A stretch of 13,193 nucleotides of DNA from JAFGWO01 sp965603295 (GCA_965603295.1 CBFDCL010000060.1:1-13193); one strand, 5' to 3'. Numbered from the stretch's first letter, positions 1 through 6,770 are shown. Notes: generated by a model from the letters alone, not told the origin. A program made the numbers and translations.

Positions 1-211
1 CTAGTTCCGTTTGTCTGAGGAACCGCGTTTTTACCCCGGATCAGCGTCTTTCCCTCTGTACTCGGCCTGCCCTGAGCCTGTCGAAGGGTGTCTTTCGTGG
101 TGAAAGTTTTTAACCATTTCCGCGTGGTTTTTCTCATGTGTACTTTAACCGCATGAACGCAGGAAATCCGTTGTTTGAGGGTTCCCCACACTTTTCGACC
201 GGCCTGAAAAC
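1..211. other. Non-coding left edge
   Basis: No reading frame with a start, ribosome-binding site or recognisable product was found on either strand. The stretch holds the short repeat motif at 66-88 and a weak hairpin (AACCA at 112-116, TGGTT at 125-129) running into T's at 128-132. That hairpin could be the end of a terminator for a gene left of the window, but its 5-bp stem is not convincing. Confidence 0.5.
66..88. repeat. Dispersed-repeat-like motif (CTGAGCCTGTCGAAGG type)
   Basis: The bases CCCTGAGCCTGTCGAAGGG preceded by CCTG match a short motif I remember as highly iterated in many environmental bacterial genomes, where its translation often appears in spurious proteins as ALSLSKG. 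The frame from position 3 indeed reads PALSLSKG here and stops near 110. Only one copy is present in the window, so its repetitive nature rests on recollection. It lies in non-coding DNA. Confidence 0.5.
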
Positions 212-240
212 TTGAAACTGTCAAATTTGGTGCGTATAAT
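212..240 (+). promoter_or_regulatory. Sigma70-type promoter for the MJ0042/DUF3426 gene
   Basis: TTGAAA at 212-217 (one mismatch to the -35 consensus) is followed after exactly 17 bp by a perfect TATAAT at 235-240. Transcription would start near 247, giving a 5' leader of about 54 nt before the TTG start at 301. This is the best promoter match in the window. The -35 lies in a short 7-nt-periodic stretch (TGAAAAC/TTGAAAC/TGTCAAA, 205-225), so part of the match could be compositional. Confidence 0.7.
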
Positions 241-300
241 TCCCATACTATTTGTCTCTTAACCCAAAACCGGGCAGTAAGTTTCGCCGGGGGGGAAACC

Positions 301-1638
301 TTGATCGTTCAATGCGAACATTGCCAGACTAAGTATCGAATCCCCGATGAAAAGGTTAGGGGGAGGGGAGTCAAGGTCCGCTGTGCCAAGTGCAGCAACA
401 TGTTTACTGTTCTGCCCGCTGGCCATATTCCTCCATCCGCTTCCGCCCCTTCCGGCCCCAGCCCGCCGCCGTCTCCTTCCTCCGGAGCAGAGCCCGCACC
501 ACTTCCCCCCCCCGAGCCGGACCAATCGGCTCCCGAGACCCCTCCGCCGGCAGAAGATCCCCTGCCGCCCCTTTCACCCAACGGGGCCCGGGGACAGGCC
601 CAGGATTCCGGAGAAGAACCCATTCTTCCGCCTCTTTCTCACGATCAACCTCCGGAGGAGAATGGGATGGACGCCCTGGTTGGTACCGGCGGCGAGCCAC
701 CGTTTGGCCCGGAGGAGCCTACGGAAAACCTGCCTCACAGACCCGCCCATGAGAGAGACAGGAAAGGAGACGTACTCTTTTCCACGGAAGCTGCCGCGCT
801 GCCCGATCCTGACGAGTTTGAAATAGAAACCACCGCAAGGGATAATCTGCTCCCGCCCTCGGGGCCCCTCGGCACCTCCCCCGGGGAGAACCTCCCCGGT
901 CCATCCCTTTCCAAAACCCCTCCCGCAGATGACAATGCCTCGGATTGGGGAAACATCTCTTTGGGGTCGGAACCGAACCGGGGCGCGGAGAACGAGGATA
1001 TCTTCCTCACGGATGGGGCAAAATCACCGCCGCCTATACAGGGAAATATTCCGGATGCTGCCGCCCCTCCTTTGGAGCCCCTTCCCAATCCCGCAGCGCC
1101 CGCCGCAACAGCCTCGCGGCCCAGGGCTGTCTCGGAGAAAAAAGGCCGGAAAAATCTTGTGATCCTCCTCGTCCTCGCCATCCTTGGGGTGGGTGGATAT
1201 TTTGCCTATCCCATGGTCATGAAAATCATTAACGATCAAGGGGTTCAACCGGAGGGCACCCTGACACCCGGAAAGATCCAGGTCCGCTCATTGACTCGCC
1301 AGGACGGGAAGGTGATCTTCACCGTCAGGGGTGAGGTGAGGAACAACTCAGCGACCAGTGTGGGGATGATCCAGATCGAGGCTCAGTTCCGAAGCGGTGC
1401 CGGGGACATCGTGGCCAAGGCAAACTCCTTCTGCGGGAATATTTTCGAGGATGACCCGATTATCACCGGGGATATGGATAAAATCCGCACGGACCTTCAG
1501 AACGAACTGGGCCAGTCGCTAAGCAACTCCAATATTCGGCCGGGGCAAACAGTGCCGTTCCTGGTTGTCCTGGAAAACCCGCCGGCTGGAATTAACAAGG
1601 TTACTGTGACGATCTCCGGGTTCAAGGAAACGACCTGA
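301..1638 (+). CDS. MJ0042 zinc-ribbon / DUF3426 single-pass membrane protein
   Basis: A 445-residue protein of unknown exact function. The N-terminus is an MJ0042-type zinc ribbon with cysteine pairs C5/C8 and C28/C31, the usual family opening. Residues 40-280 are low-complexity, rich in Pro, Glu, Ala and Ser. One hydrophobic segment at about 286-304 follows a basic stretch (KKGRK, 280-284), so the zinc ribbon should be cytoplasmic and the C-terminus periplasmic. Residues 323-442 resemble DUF3426, a beta-rich domain. The start is TTG at 301: it is the only start that keeps the zinc ribbon, it gives the family's usual first residues, and a G-rich ribosome-binding site (289-296) sits 5 nt upstream. 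A run of nine C's (505-513) lies in the Pro-rich part. The gene converges on the DUF2007-like gene with only 12 nt between stops. Domain calls are firm; a sensory or scaffolding role would be a guess. Confidence 0.88.
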   Translation: MIVQCEHCQTKYRIPDEKVRGRGVKVRCAKCSNMFTVLPAGHIPPSASAPSGPSPPPSPSSGAEPAPLPPPEPDQSAPETPPPAEDPLPPLSPNGARGQAQDSGEEPILPPLSHDQPPEENGMDALVGTGGEPPFGPEEPTENLPHRPAHERDRKGDVLFSTEAAALPDPDEFEIETTARDNLLPPSGPLGTSPGENLPGPSLSKTPPADDNASDWGNISLGSEPNRGAENEDIFLTDGAKSPPPIQGNIPDAAAPPLEPLPNPAAPAATASRPRAVSEKKGRKNLVILLVLAILGVGGYFAYPMVMKIINDQGVQPEGTLTPGKIQVRSLTRQDGKVIFTVRGEVRNNSATSVGMIQIEAQFRSGAGDIVAKANSFCGNIFEDDPIITGDMDKIRTDLQNELGQSLSNSNIRPGQTVPFLVVLENPPAGINKVTVTISGFKETT

Positions 1639-1650
1639 GAAAAACGAGGA

Positions 1651-1890
1651 CTACAGATCGTTCTCGTCGGCCTCCTGGAGCTCCAGGGCTTGTTGGCTGG
1701 CCTCGAACTCGACCACAGGGACGTATACCTGAATTTCCCTTGTTTTCCCCCCATGGGAGACCCCGGGGAAACCGTCCTGGACCTGCAAACGGCAGGGTAT
1801 GCCCTCGCTTTCCAGCCGGTTTTTCAGAAGGAAGGCCTCAGGTTCATCTGAGGTAGCGATAAGCAGTTTCCATTCCGCGTTATCCGTCAT
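1651..1890 (-). CDS. DUF2007-like small protein
   Basis: A 79-residue acidic protein. Its first half (WKLLIATSDEPEAFLLKNRLESEGI) matches the pattern of DUF2007 (putative signal-transducing) proteins: a beta strand, then a helix carrying the segment around LKNRLESEGIPC, then strands ending in a VYVP-type segment. The biochemical role of this family is not known to me. The frame is open upstream to 1941, but I chose ATG at 1890 because a strong ribosome-binding site (GGAGGTGG) lies just before it and because the family motif begins a few residues later. It sits 110 nt downstream of the AMMECR1 gene, with its own possible extended -10 promoter, so it may be transcribed separately from that operon. 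No signal peptide or membrane segment is visible. Confidence 0.72.
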   Translation of the reverse strand: MTDNAEWKLLIATSDEPEAFLLKNRLESEGIPCRLQVQDGFPGVSHGGKTREIQVYVPVVEFEASQQALELQEADENDL

Positions 1891-1984
1891 GACCACCTCC
1901 CCCCTGTCAATCCGGCCCTTGCCGGGCACCGGGACCAACACCCCTTGCCCGCAATGGAAGGAAAAACCAGCTTTTCTTCGTACA

Positions 1985-1993
1985 ATTATACCA
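1985..1993 (-). promoter_or_regulatory. Possible extended -10 promoter for the DUF2007-like gene
   Basis: On the minus strand the bases TGGTATAAT form a perfect extended -10 element (TGn plus TATAAT). No convincing -35 is found 15-19 bp upstream, where the end of the AMMECR1 gene lies; extended -10 promoters can work without one. Initiation near 1978 would give a leader of about 88 nt. Around 1919-1954 the leader could fold through an imperfect stem (TTGCGGGC with GCCCGGCAA). Confidence 0.4.
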
Positions 1994-2000
1994 TTTCGGC

Positions 2001-2519
2001 CTAGTAGTAACGGTTGACCTCGAAGCGAAACAGCTGTACCGGCTCCGAGGGCCCGATTCCGGCCTTGCTTCTGGCGATGGCCACCTGCTGGTCCACGCTG
2101 GCAACGCCGGGCAGGTCGGGAAGAAGGACCCCCCTGCGGTGCCCGCTCTGAACAATGACCCCATACTTTGCCGGTTCCAGATCATCCGGACCTGATATCG
2201 GTTCCGGGCTGGTCAGGACGTCCACGGAAATGATGATCTCCCCAAGCTCTTCCTCGGTCAGGGGCGGGAACCTCGGATCCCTCGTGGCGGCAGCGACGGC
2301 ATTGTCCACCACCTCCTGGACAAGGGTAGGACGGACGGGCTGGATCGTTCCGATGCACCCTCTCAACTGGCCTTTTTTCTTGATGCTGACAAACGCTCCG
2401 GCAGGGGCTTCGAAACCATCCATCCCGGCCAGCGAAGGAAGAGGTTTTTCAGCCAGAGAGGATTCGATGGCACGTCTGGCAAGAACCACCAAGGGGTGGT
2501 TCGCCTCTCCATTTTTCAT
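2001..2519 (-). CDS. AMMECR1-domain protein (AmmeMemoRadiSam system protein A-like)
   Basis: A 172-residue protein that is essentially one AMMECR1 domain. The hallmark LRGCIGT motif is at residues 53-59, followed by the typical helix with DNAVAAATRDPRFPPL and the strand segment ISVDVLTSPEPI. In many bacteria and archaea this domain is encoded with a Memo-like protein and a radical SAM enzyme; neither is in this window. The molecular function is not established. ATG at 2519 overlaps the TGA of the polyprenyl synthase gene by 4 nt (ATGA), so translation is probably coupled, and a GGAG lies 8 nt upstream. No signal peptide is seen, so it should be cytosolic. Family assignment is confident. Confidence 0.88.
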   Translation of the reverse strand: MKNGEANHPLVVLARRAIESSLAEKPLPSLAGMDGFEAPAGAFVSIKKKGQLRGCIGTIQPVRPTLVQEVVDNAVAAATRDPRFPPLTEEELGEIIISVDVLTSPEPISGPDDLEPAKYGVIVQSGHRRGVLLPDLPGVASVDQQVAIARSKAGIGPSEPVQLFRFEVNRYY

Positions 2520-3514
2520 GAGCAGCGCTCCAGCACATATTGGGTGAGGGATTCGAGACTCTCATGGCAGGGCCCTGTTTGAACCTGTGCAAGGGACTCC
2601 AGGGCCGTGTCCCGGTAGCGTGCGGCCATTTCCATGGTCCGAGCCAGCGTGCCGTGTTTGTCCATGAGATGCAGGATTGTTTTAAAATCCCCGTCTTCAG
2701 GTGAGTCTTTGAGGAAAAAATCGGAGACCCTGCGGCGGTCTTCGGTCTCAAGTTGTTCCATAAGGACGATCAGGGGGAGAGTAACCTTCCCTTCGAAAAA
2801 ATCCTTTCCTATCGCTTTTCCAAAAACACCTTTTTCCGCGGTGTAATCAAGGATGTCGTCCACGATCTGGAAACTCATCCCCAGGTTGTGGCCGAAATCC
2901 TTAAAGTGTTCCACCTCTGTCCCTTCAAAACCCGCCAGGAACGCCGCGGCCTTGCAGGAAGCTGCAATGATGCTGGAGGTTTTGCCGCGGATTACCTCAA
3001 GATATTCCTCCCTGGATGTGGCGGTGCTGTAGGATCGGAGGAGTTGGAGCACTTCACCTCTGGCCATCTCTGTGGTGGCGCCGGAAATTGTTTCGAGAAC
3101 ACCCAAATGACCGATGTCCACCAGGAGATTGAACGCCCGGCTAAAAAGAAAATCCCCGGAGAGAACGCTCGGTTCCGCACCCCAGATGCGGTAAGCAACC
3201 CTGTTTCCGCGGCGCAGGTCCGATTGATCAACCACATCATCGTGCAGGAGAGTGGCCGTATGGAGGAACTCCACTGCTACCGCCAGCCGAAAGGTGTCCT
3301 CCGAAATCTTTTTCCGGGAACAGGCTGCGACAAGGAGGATCAGAAGAGGCCGAAAACGTTTTCCTCCCCCCTCCACAAGATGTTCGAAAACGCTGTCTAT
3401 GATCGGGACATCCGTGCTGAGGAAAGATCTGAGATATTCTCCCAGGGTTTCAAACTCAACCTTAACGGGCTCCTTGATGGAGTCCAGTTCTTTCAACCGG
3501 CCGTGCTCCATCAT
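2516..3514 (-). CDS. Trans-polyprenyl diphosphate synthase
   Basis: A 332-residue, full-length all-alpha isoprenyl synthase, which condenses isopentenyl diphosphate onto an allylic diphosphate. The first Asp-rich motif is HDDVVD at 91-96, the second is DDILD at 219-223, and the substrate-binding GGGKRFRP segment is at 49-56. The fifth residue before the first Asp is Ala87, a small residue as in enzymes making long chains, so a long-chain (roughly C35-C50) product such as a quinone side chain is likely; exact length cannot be read. Two tandem ATGs begin the gene. The first, at 3514, overlaps the upstream stop by 4 nt (ATGA), and GGAGG is well placed for it. Coupling to the Nfn genes upstream and AMMECR1 downstream suggests one transcript. 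An ispB-like role is likely, but the symbol is withheld because product length is unknown. Confidence 0.93.
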   Translation of the reverse strand: MMEHGRLKELDSIKEPVKVEFETLGEYLRSFLSTDVPIIDSVFEHLVEGGGKRFRPLLILLVAACSRKKISEDTFRLAVAVEFLHTATLLHDDVVDQSDLRRGNRVAYRIWGAEPSVLSGDFLFSRAFNLLVDIGHLGVLETISGATTEMARGEVLQLLRSYSTATSREEYLEVIRGKTSSIIAASCKAAAFLAGFEGTEVEHFKDFGHNLGMSFQIVDDILDYTAEKGVFGKAIGKDFFEGKVTLPLIVLMEQLETEDRRRVSDFFLKDSPEDGDFKTILHLMDKHGTLARTMEMAARYRDTALESLAQVQTGPCHESLESLTQYVLERCS

Positions 3515-4983
3515 CCCCCCTCCTCCGAACCGGCTCTCTCTCCAGTCTCCTCGCCCATCAGGTTGCGATGGATAGCCTCGGAAGCTTTTCTTCCGTCGCC
3601 CATGGCGAGGATCACCGTGGCGGCCCCGCGGACGATATCACCGCCAGCATAGATGCCCGCCACGCTGGTGGCTCCTGTTTCCTCGTCAGCCATGATATAG
3701 TTGCACTTGTCGAGTTCGAGTCCGGGCGTGGATCGGGTAAGGAGCGGATTGGCGCCGGTTCCCACGGACATGATTACCACGTCCGCGTCTTCCATATGTT
3801 CCGAACCTTCTACGGGAGTGGGCTTGCGCCTTCCCGAGTCGTCTGGTTCGCCCAGTTCCATTCGGATGCACTCCATTCCGGAGACCATACCTTTCCCGTC
3901 CCCGATGATCCGAACCGGACTGGTAAGGAAGTGAAACACAATCCCCTCTTCCTCCGCGTGACGGATTTCTTCCACCCGGGCGGGTATTTCCATTCGGGAG
4001 CGGCGGTAAATCACAAGCACCTCCGCGCCCAGCCTCCTGGCGGTTCGCGCCGAATCCATGGCAACGTTACCCCCACCGATAACAGCCACTCGCTTTCCTT
4101 TTTTTATGGGAGTGTCGAAGGCGGGGAAATTGTAACCTTCCATGAGGTTGGACCGGGTCAGGTACTCGTTTGCCGAATACACTCCGTTCAGGTTCTCACC
4201 GGGAATCCCCATGAAGCGCGGCAAGCCGGCACCGACACCGAGGAAAACGGCATCAAACCCCAGATCCTGGGTAAGATCCCCGATCAAAAGGGTCTTGCCG
4301 ATCACCACATTGGTGGCGATCTTCACACCGAGCTTCTCGAGCCAGTGGATCTCAAACCGGACGATCTCTTTGGGAAGCCGAAACTCCGGGATCCCGTAAA
4401 CCAACACCCCTCCCGGCACATGAAGGGCCTCGAAGATCGTCACATCGTGCCCTTTCACAACAAGATCCCCGGCCACAGTGAGTCCGGCGGGACCGGCGCC
4501 AACCACGGCTACCTTCTTTCCGGTTGGTGGGGCGATATCGGGCAGGCTTGCCTGTTCGTGCTCCCTTTCCCAGTCGGCGGCAAACCGTTCCAGCCTCCCT
4601 ATGGCCACAGGTTCGTCCTTGATCCCCAATACGCACAGCAACTCACATTGATCTTCCTGGGGACAAATGCGTCCGCAGACAGCGGGCAGCGCGTTTTTTT
4701 CCTTCAGGATACGGATGGATCCCTCTAAATCACCCTCCTCAATGGCCTTGATGAAACCGGGGATGTCAACGCCCACCGGACAGCCGGCAACACAGGGCGG
4801 TTTTTTGCACTGGAGACAGCGGCCAGCCTCGATCTTTGCCACTCCGGCGGAATATCCATGAGGGACTTCCTGGAAGTTACCGCGTCTTTTACCGGCTGCC
4901 TGCTCGGGCATTGGCTGTCGCGGTATTTTGGTTTTTTCTCCGGGAGGTTTCCGGTCACCTGTCATTTCAGGTCTCTCATTCAC
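3511..4983 (-). CDS. nfnB: NfnB-like flavoprotein subunit (GltD/SudA family)
   Basis: A 490-residue FAD/Fe-S oxidoreductase of the glutamate synthase small subunit family. Two four-cysteine Fe-S motifs are intact: C56, C59, C64, C68 and C103, C107, C113, C117. The FAD-binding GAGPAG is at 162-167, the second nucleotide-binding GGGNVAMD at 303-310, and the C-terminal FAD-contacting segment GGDIVRGAATV at 447-457. Immediately upstream and overlapping is the matching small subunit, the order of NfnAB, which couples NADH, NADPH and ferredoxin by flavin-based electron bifurcation. A sulfide dehydrogenase (SudAB) or glutamate synthase annotation is possible, but no glutamate synthase large subunit is nearby. 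The start is uncertain. GTG 4983 overlaps nfnA by 8 nt and ATG 4965 would leave a 10-nt gap; neither has a strong ribosome-binding site. Family similarity begins near residue 18. Cytoplasmic. Confidence 0.88.
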   Translation of the reverse strand: MNERPEMTGDRKPPGEKTKIPRQPMPEQAAGKRRGNFQEVPHGYSAGVAKIEAGRCLQCKKPPCVAGCPVGVDIPGFIKAIEEGDLEGSIRILKEKNALPAVCGRICPQEDQCELLCVLGIKDEPVAIGRLERFAADWEREHEQASLPDIAPPTGKKVAVVGAGPAGLTVAGDLVVKGHDVTIFEALHVPGGVLVYGIPEFRLPKEIVRFEIHWLEKLGVKIATNVVIGKTLLIGDLTQDLGFDAVFLGVGAGLPRFMGIPGENLNGVYSANEYLTRSNLMEGYNFPAFDTPIKKGKRVAVIGGGNVAMDSARTARRLGAEVLVIYRRSRMEIPARVEEIRHAEEEGIVFHFLTSPVRIIGDGKGMVSGMECIRMELGEPDDSGRRKPTPVEGSEHMEDADVVIMSVGTGANPLLTRSTPGLELDKCNYIMADEETGATSVAGIYAGGDIVRGAATVILAMGDGRKASEAIHRNLMGEETGERAGSEEGG

Positions 4984-5806
4984 CGGAACGAGCCGTGGCC
5001 TGAACAGCCTCGTGCTCCTCTTTCAGGTACATTCTCTGGCGAAGTTTGAGCTCCGCGAAGTTCACCTTGTGGCCGTCGAAGTCCGGACCGTCCACGCAGG
5101 CGAATCTGGTTTCCCCGTCAACCGTAACCCGGCAGGCACCGCACATCCCCGTTCCATCCACCATGATAGGGTTGAGACTCACCATGGTCCTGATCGCATA
5201 GGGACGGGTGACCTTGCAGACCGCTTCCATCATTTCCACGGGCCCGATGGCCATGACCAGCTCGATGGAACTACCGTCATCGATCAGTTCTTCCAGCAGG
5301 TCGGTCACCAGCCCTTTCTGTCCGTATGTACCATCATCGGTGCACACTCTGACCCCGCTGCTGATCTCGCCCATCTCTTTTTCAAGAATGAGAAGGTCCC
5401 TCGTCCTCGCTCCGAGGATGGAAAAAACCTTGTTGCCAGCTTCACGGAAGGCTCTGGCAACGGGATAGATCGGAGCAATGCCGATCCCACCCCCGACACA
5501 GACAACCAGACCCAGCTTCTCAATGTGGCTTGGCACCCCCAAAGGACCCACGACGTCCTTCAGGGAATCTCCCGGCGAAAGGCTTCCCAGGGCCATGGTG
5601 GTCCTGCCGATTTTATGAAAGATGATGGTGATCGTCCCTTCTTCCGGATCGCTGTCGACAACGGTGAGGGGAATCCTCTCTCCCTGGTCTGTGACCCGGA
5701 GAATGATAAACTGACCGGGGCGGGTTTTTCTGGCAACCAGCGGTGCTTCCAGCACCATCCGGAGAACGTCGGTCCCCAGGTACTCTTTTTTTCTGATTGT
5801 GAACAT
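4976..5806 (-). CDS. nfnA: NfnA-like ferredoxin-NADP reductase subunit
   Basis: A 276-residue FAD/[2Fe-2S] subunit, the normal length for NfnA/SudB proteins. A ferredoxin-reductase-type FAD domain comes first, with the RIPLT motif at 44-48. The NAD(H) domain has GGGIGIAP at 105-112. The C-terminal cluster motif has C222, C225 and C237, and Asp217 nearby could act as a non-cysteine ligand, as described for this family. It would bring NADH electrons to the bifurcating flavin in NfnB, with which it should form a heterodimer in the cytoplasm. It is the first gene of the minus-strand cluster and diverges from engB across 143 bp. ATG 5806 is preceded by a weak AGGG about 9 nt upstream. Dihydroorotate dehydrogenase electron-transfer subunits (PyrK) look similar but are usually shorter and pair with PyrD, absent here. 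Confidence 0.88.
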   Translation of the reverse strand: MFTIRKKEYLGTDVLRMVLEAPLVARKTRPGQFIILRVTDQGERIPLTVVDSDPEEGTITIIFHKIGRTTMALGSLSPGDSLKDVVGPLGVPSHIEKLGLVVCVGGGIGIAPIYPVARAFREAGNKVFSILGARTRDLLILEKEMGEISSGVRVCTDDGTYGQKGLVTDLLEELIDDGSSIELVMAIGPVEMMEAVCKVTRPYAIRTMVSLNPIMVDGTGMCGACRVTVDGETRFACVDGPDFDGHKVNFAELKLRQRMYLKEEHEAVQATARSGE

Positions 5807-5904
5807 GATGATTTTCCCTTACCCGAAGATCGGTTAACGGCAGTCAGATAAAAATTATCATGATTTCAGATGGAAGGCGACCCCAAACGGTTTTCTGGCC
5901 GGTC

Positions 5905-5924
5905 GGTATCCGGTTGACGATACC
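5905..5924. promoter_or_regulatory. Inverted repeat GGTATC-N8-GATACC between nfnA and engB
   Basis: Perfect 6-bp arms separated by 8 bp lie in the 143-bp divergent region, 26 bp before engB and 99 bp before nfnA. The right arm overlaps a TTGACG (5914-5919) that could be a -35 element for engB, with GATAGT at 5935-5940 as a poor -10 after a short 15-bp spacer. A regulator-binding site is plausible, but arms of this size also arise by chance. Confidence 0.3.
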
Positions 5925-5949
5925 CGGGACCCATGATAGTTGATGCCCC

Positions 5950-6543
5950 ATGAAGATCCTTAAGGCCGAGCTTCAGGATCAGGCCTTCACTCCCGAACAG
6001 ATCCCCCACATTGATCAGCCCCAGATTGCTGTGTTCGGCAGGTCCAATGTAGGGAAATCCTCCCTTCTCGCGGCAATGATGCGGCGCCGCAAGTTGGTGA
6101 AGGTGAGTTCCACTCCGGGAAAAACAAGGGGGATCTTTTTCTACATTGTAAACGAACGTTTTCTCCTCGTGGACCTGCCAGGCTACGGGTTTTCCAAAGC
6201 CCCGAAGATCATGGCTGACAAGTGGCGCTCCCTGGTGGAAGCTTACCTGGACTCGGAAACCAGCCCCTCCCTGGCGCTGCACCTCATCGATATCCGTCAT
6301 CCTCCGACGAAGGATGATCTCGAGGTCGGGGGGATCCTTTCCGAAAGGGACATTCCGGTGATTGTGGTGGCAACCAAGGCGGACAAGCTGTCCCGGTCAA
6401 GGCGCATCAAATCTCTGGCCGTCATTTCCAGGGACATGGGAGTTCCAGGACCGAGCATTGTCCCTGTATCGGTAAAGGACACCTCGAGCCCCGCGGCGGC
6501 CGTGTGGGAGGCAATCCTTGGCCTGCTCCCAGGAGAGGGATAA
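5950..6543 (+). CDS. engB: EngB/YihA-family ribosome assembly GTPase
   Basis: A 197-residue GTPase of the TrmE-Era-EngA-EngB group, involved in large ribosomal subunit assembly. All nucleotide-binding motifs are visible: G1 GRSNVGKS (30-37), G2 TPGKT (55-59), G3 DLPGYG (75-80), G4 TKAD (142-145) and a G5-like SVKD (174-177), where the family usually has SA. Length is typical. ATG 5950 is the only reasonable start, because an in-frame TGA lies at 5941-5943. No Shine-Dalgarno sequence precedes it, which is unusual beside its neighbours. It is transcribed away from the nfn cluster and appears to be monocistronic, since a 316-nt gap follows. Cytosolic. Confidence 0.95.
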   Translation: MKILKAELQDQAFTPEQIPHIDQPQIAVFGRSNVGKSSLLAAMMRRRKLVKVSSTPGKTRGIFFYIVNERFLLVDLPGYGFSKAPKIMADKWRSLVEAYLDSETSPSLALHLIDIRHPPTKDDLEVGGILSERDIPVIVVATKADKLSRSRRIKSLAVISRDMGVPGPSIVPVSVKDTSSPAAAVWEAILGLLPGEG

Positions 6544-6552
6544 ACCAGGACA

Positions 6553-6580
6553 GAGTCTAGGGTCAAGAGTCCAGAGAAGA
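6553..6580. repeat. Degenerate heptamer array, GAGTCYA type
   Basis: Four head-to-tail 7-nt units are visible: GAGTCTA, GGGTCAA, GAGTCCA, GAGAAGA. They begin 10 nt after the engB stop codon. The units differ by one to four bases, so the array is degenerate and might be dismissed alone. It is listed because other 7-nt-period arrays occur in the same island and in the island at 10433-10612. Confidence 0.45.
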
Positions 6581-6636
6581 TCGTTTAATCTCCAACACTT
6601 TCTTCGTCGAAATTCGAACTTCCCCCGGGCTTTTGA

Positions 6637-6667
6637 CCCCCCTGCCCTCAACCTTTCAAGGGGGGGG
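6637..6667. other. C6/G8 hairpin
   Basis: Six C's at 6637-6642 can pair with the eight G's at 6660-6667 around a 17-nt loop, with one further wobble pair. On the plus strand it lies about 95 nt downstream of engB. No T run follows on either strand (CTTTG on the plus side), so a standard intrinsic terminator is not supported. It may slow polymerase or simply be part of the repeat island. Confidence 0.35.
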
Positions 6668-6684
6668 CTTTGAACCAGACTCTC

Positions 6685-6712
6685 ACGTTAAACGTTAAAC
6701 ATTGAACGTTAA
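6685..6712. repeat. Heptamer array, ACGTTAA type
   Basis: Four contiguous 7-nt units are seen: ACGTTAA, ACGTTAA, ACATTGA, ACGTTAA. Three are identical, and the array continues into ACA. It is AT-rich against GC-rich surroundings. Each ACGTTAA with the next A contains the palindrome AACGTT at the unit junction. It is the cleanest tandem array in the window. It is too short and too regular for CRISPR, and no spacers are present. Confidence 0.7.
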
Positions 6713-6770
6713 ACAAGGGAACAGGGGCCTTTTCGGGCACCTCGAAAGGCATCAATTTTCCCTGAACATC

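Larger units (their letters stand above)
6544..6770. other. Repeat-bearing intergenic island after engB
   Basis: No coding region is supported between engB and the receiver-PilZ gene. A 64-codon minus-strand frame (6648-6842) merely translates the heptamer array. The island holds two 7-nt-period arrays, a C6/G8 hairpin and two related direct repeats (GGGCTTTTGACCC at 6627-6639, GGGCTTTGAACC at 6665-6676). A faint 7-nt echo also appears at 6604-6617 (TCGTCGA/AATTCGA). Its right end leads into a promoter. Confidence 0.6.

Noticed and set aside
112..132. Rho-independent terminator for a gene left of the window
   Set aside because: The stem is only 5 bp (AACCA/TGGTT) with an 8-nt loop and a broken T run.
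1651..1941. 96-residue version of the DUF2007-like protein starting at 1941
   Set aside because: The extra residues are unlike the family, and the strong ribosome-binding site supports ATG 1890.
2753..3652. 299-codon open frame opposite the polyprenyl synthase gene
   Set aside because: Antisense shadow; the minus-strand product has both Asp-rich motifs.
3568..4728. 386-codon open frame opposite the nfnB-like gene
   Set aside because: It is fully antisense to a gene with intact cofactor motifs, and its translation has no recognisable domain; such frames are common opposite GC-rich genes.
4928..5851. 307-codon open frame opposite the nfnA-like gene
   Set aside because: Antisense to a confident gene, with a low-complexity His/Asp-rich translation and no family signature.
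5854..5886. Minus-strand promoter for nfnA (GATAAT with TTGGGG)
   Set aside because: The spacing is 21 bp, too long for sigma70, and the -35 match is poor.
6685..6712. CRISPR-like array
   Set aside because: Units are 7 nt and directly adjacent, with no spacers.
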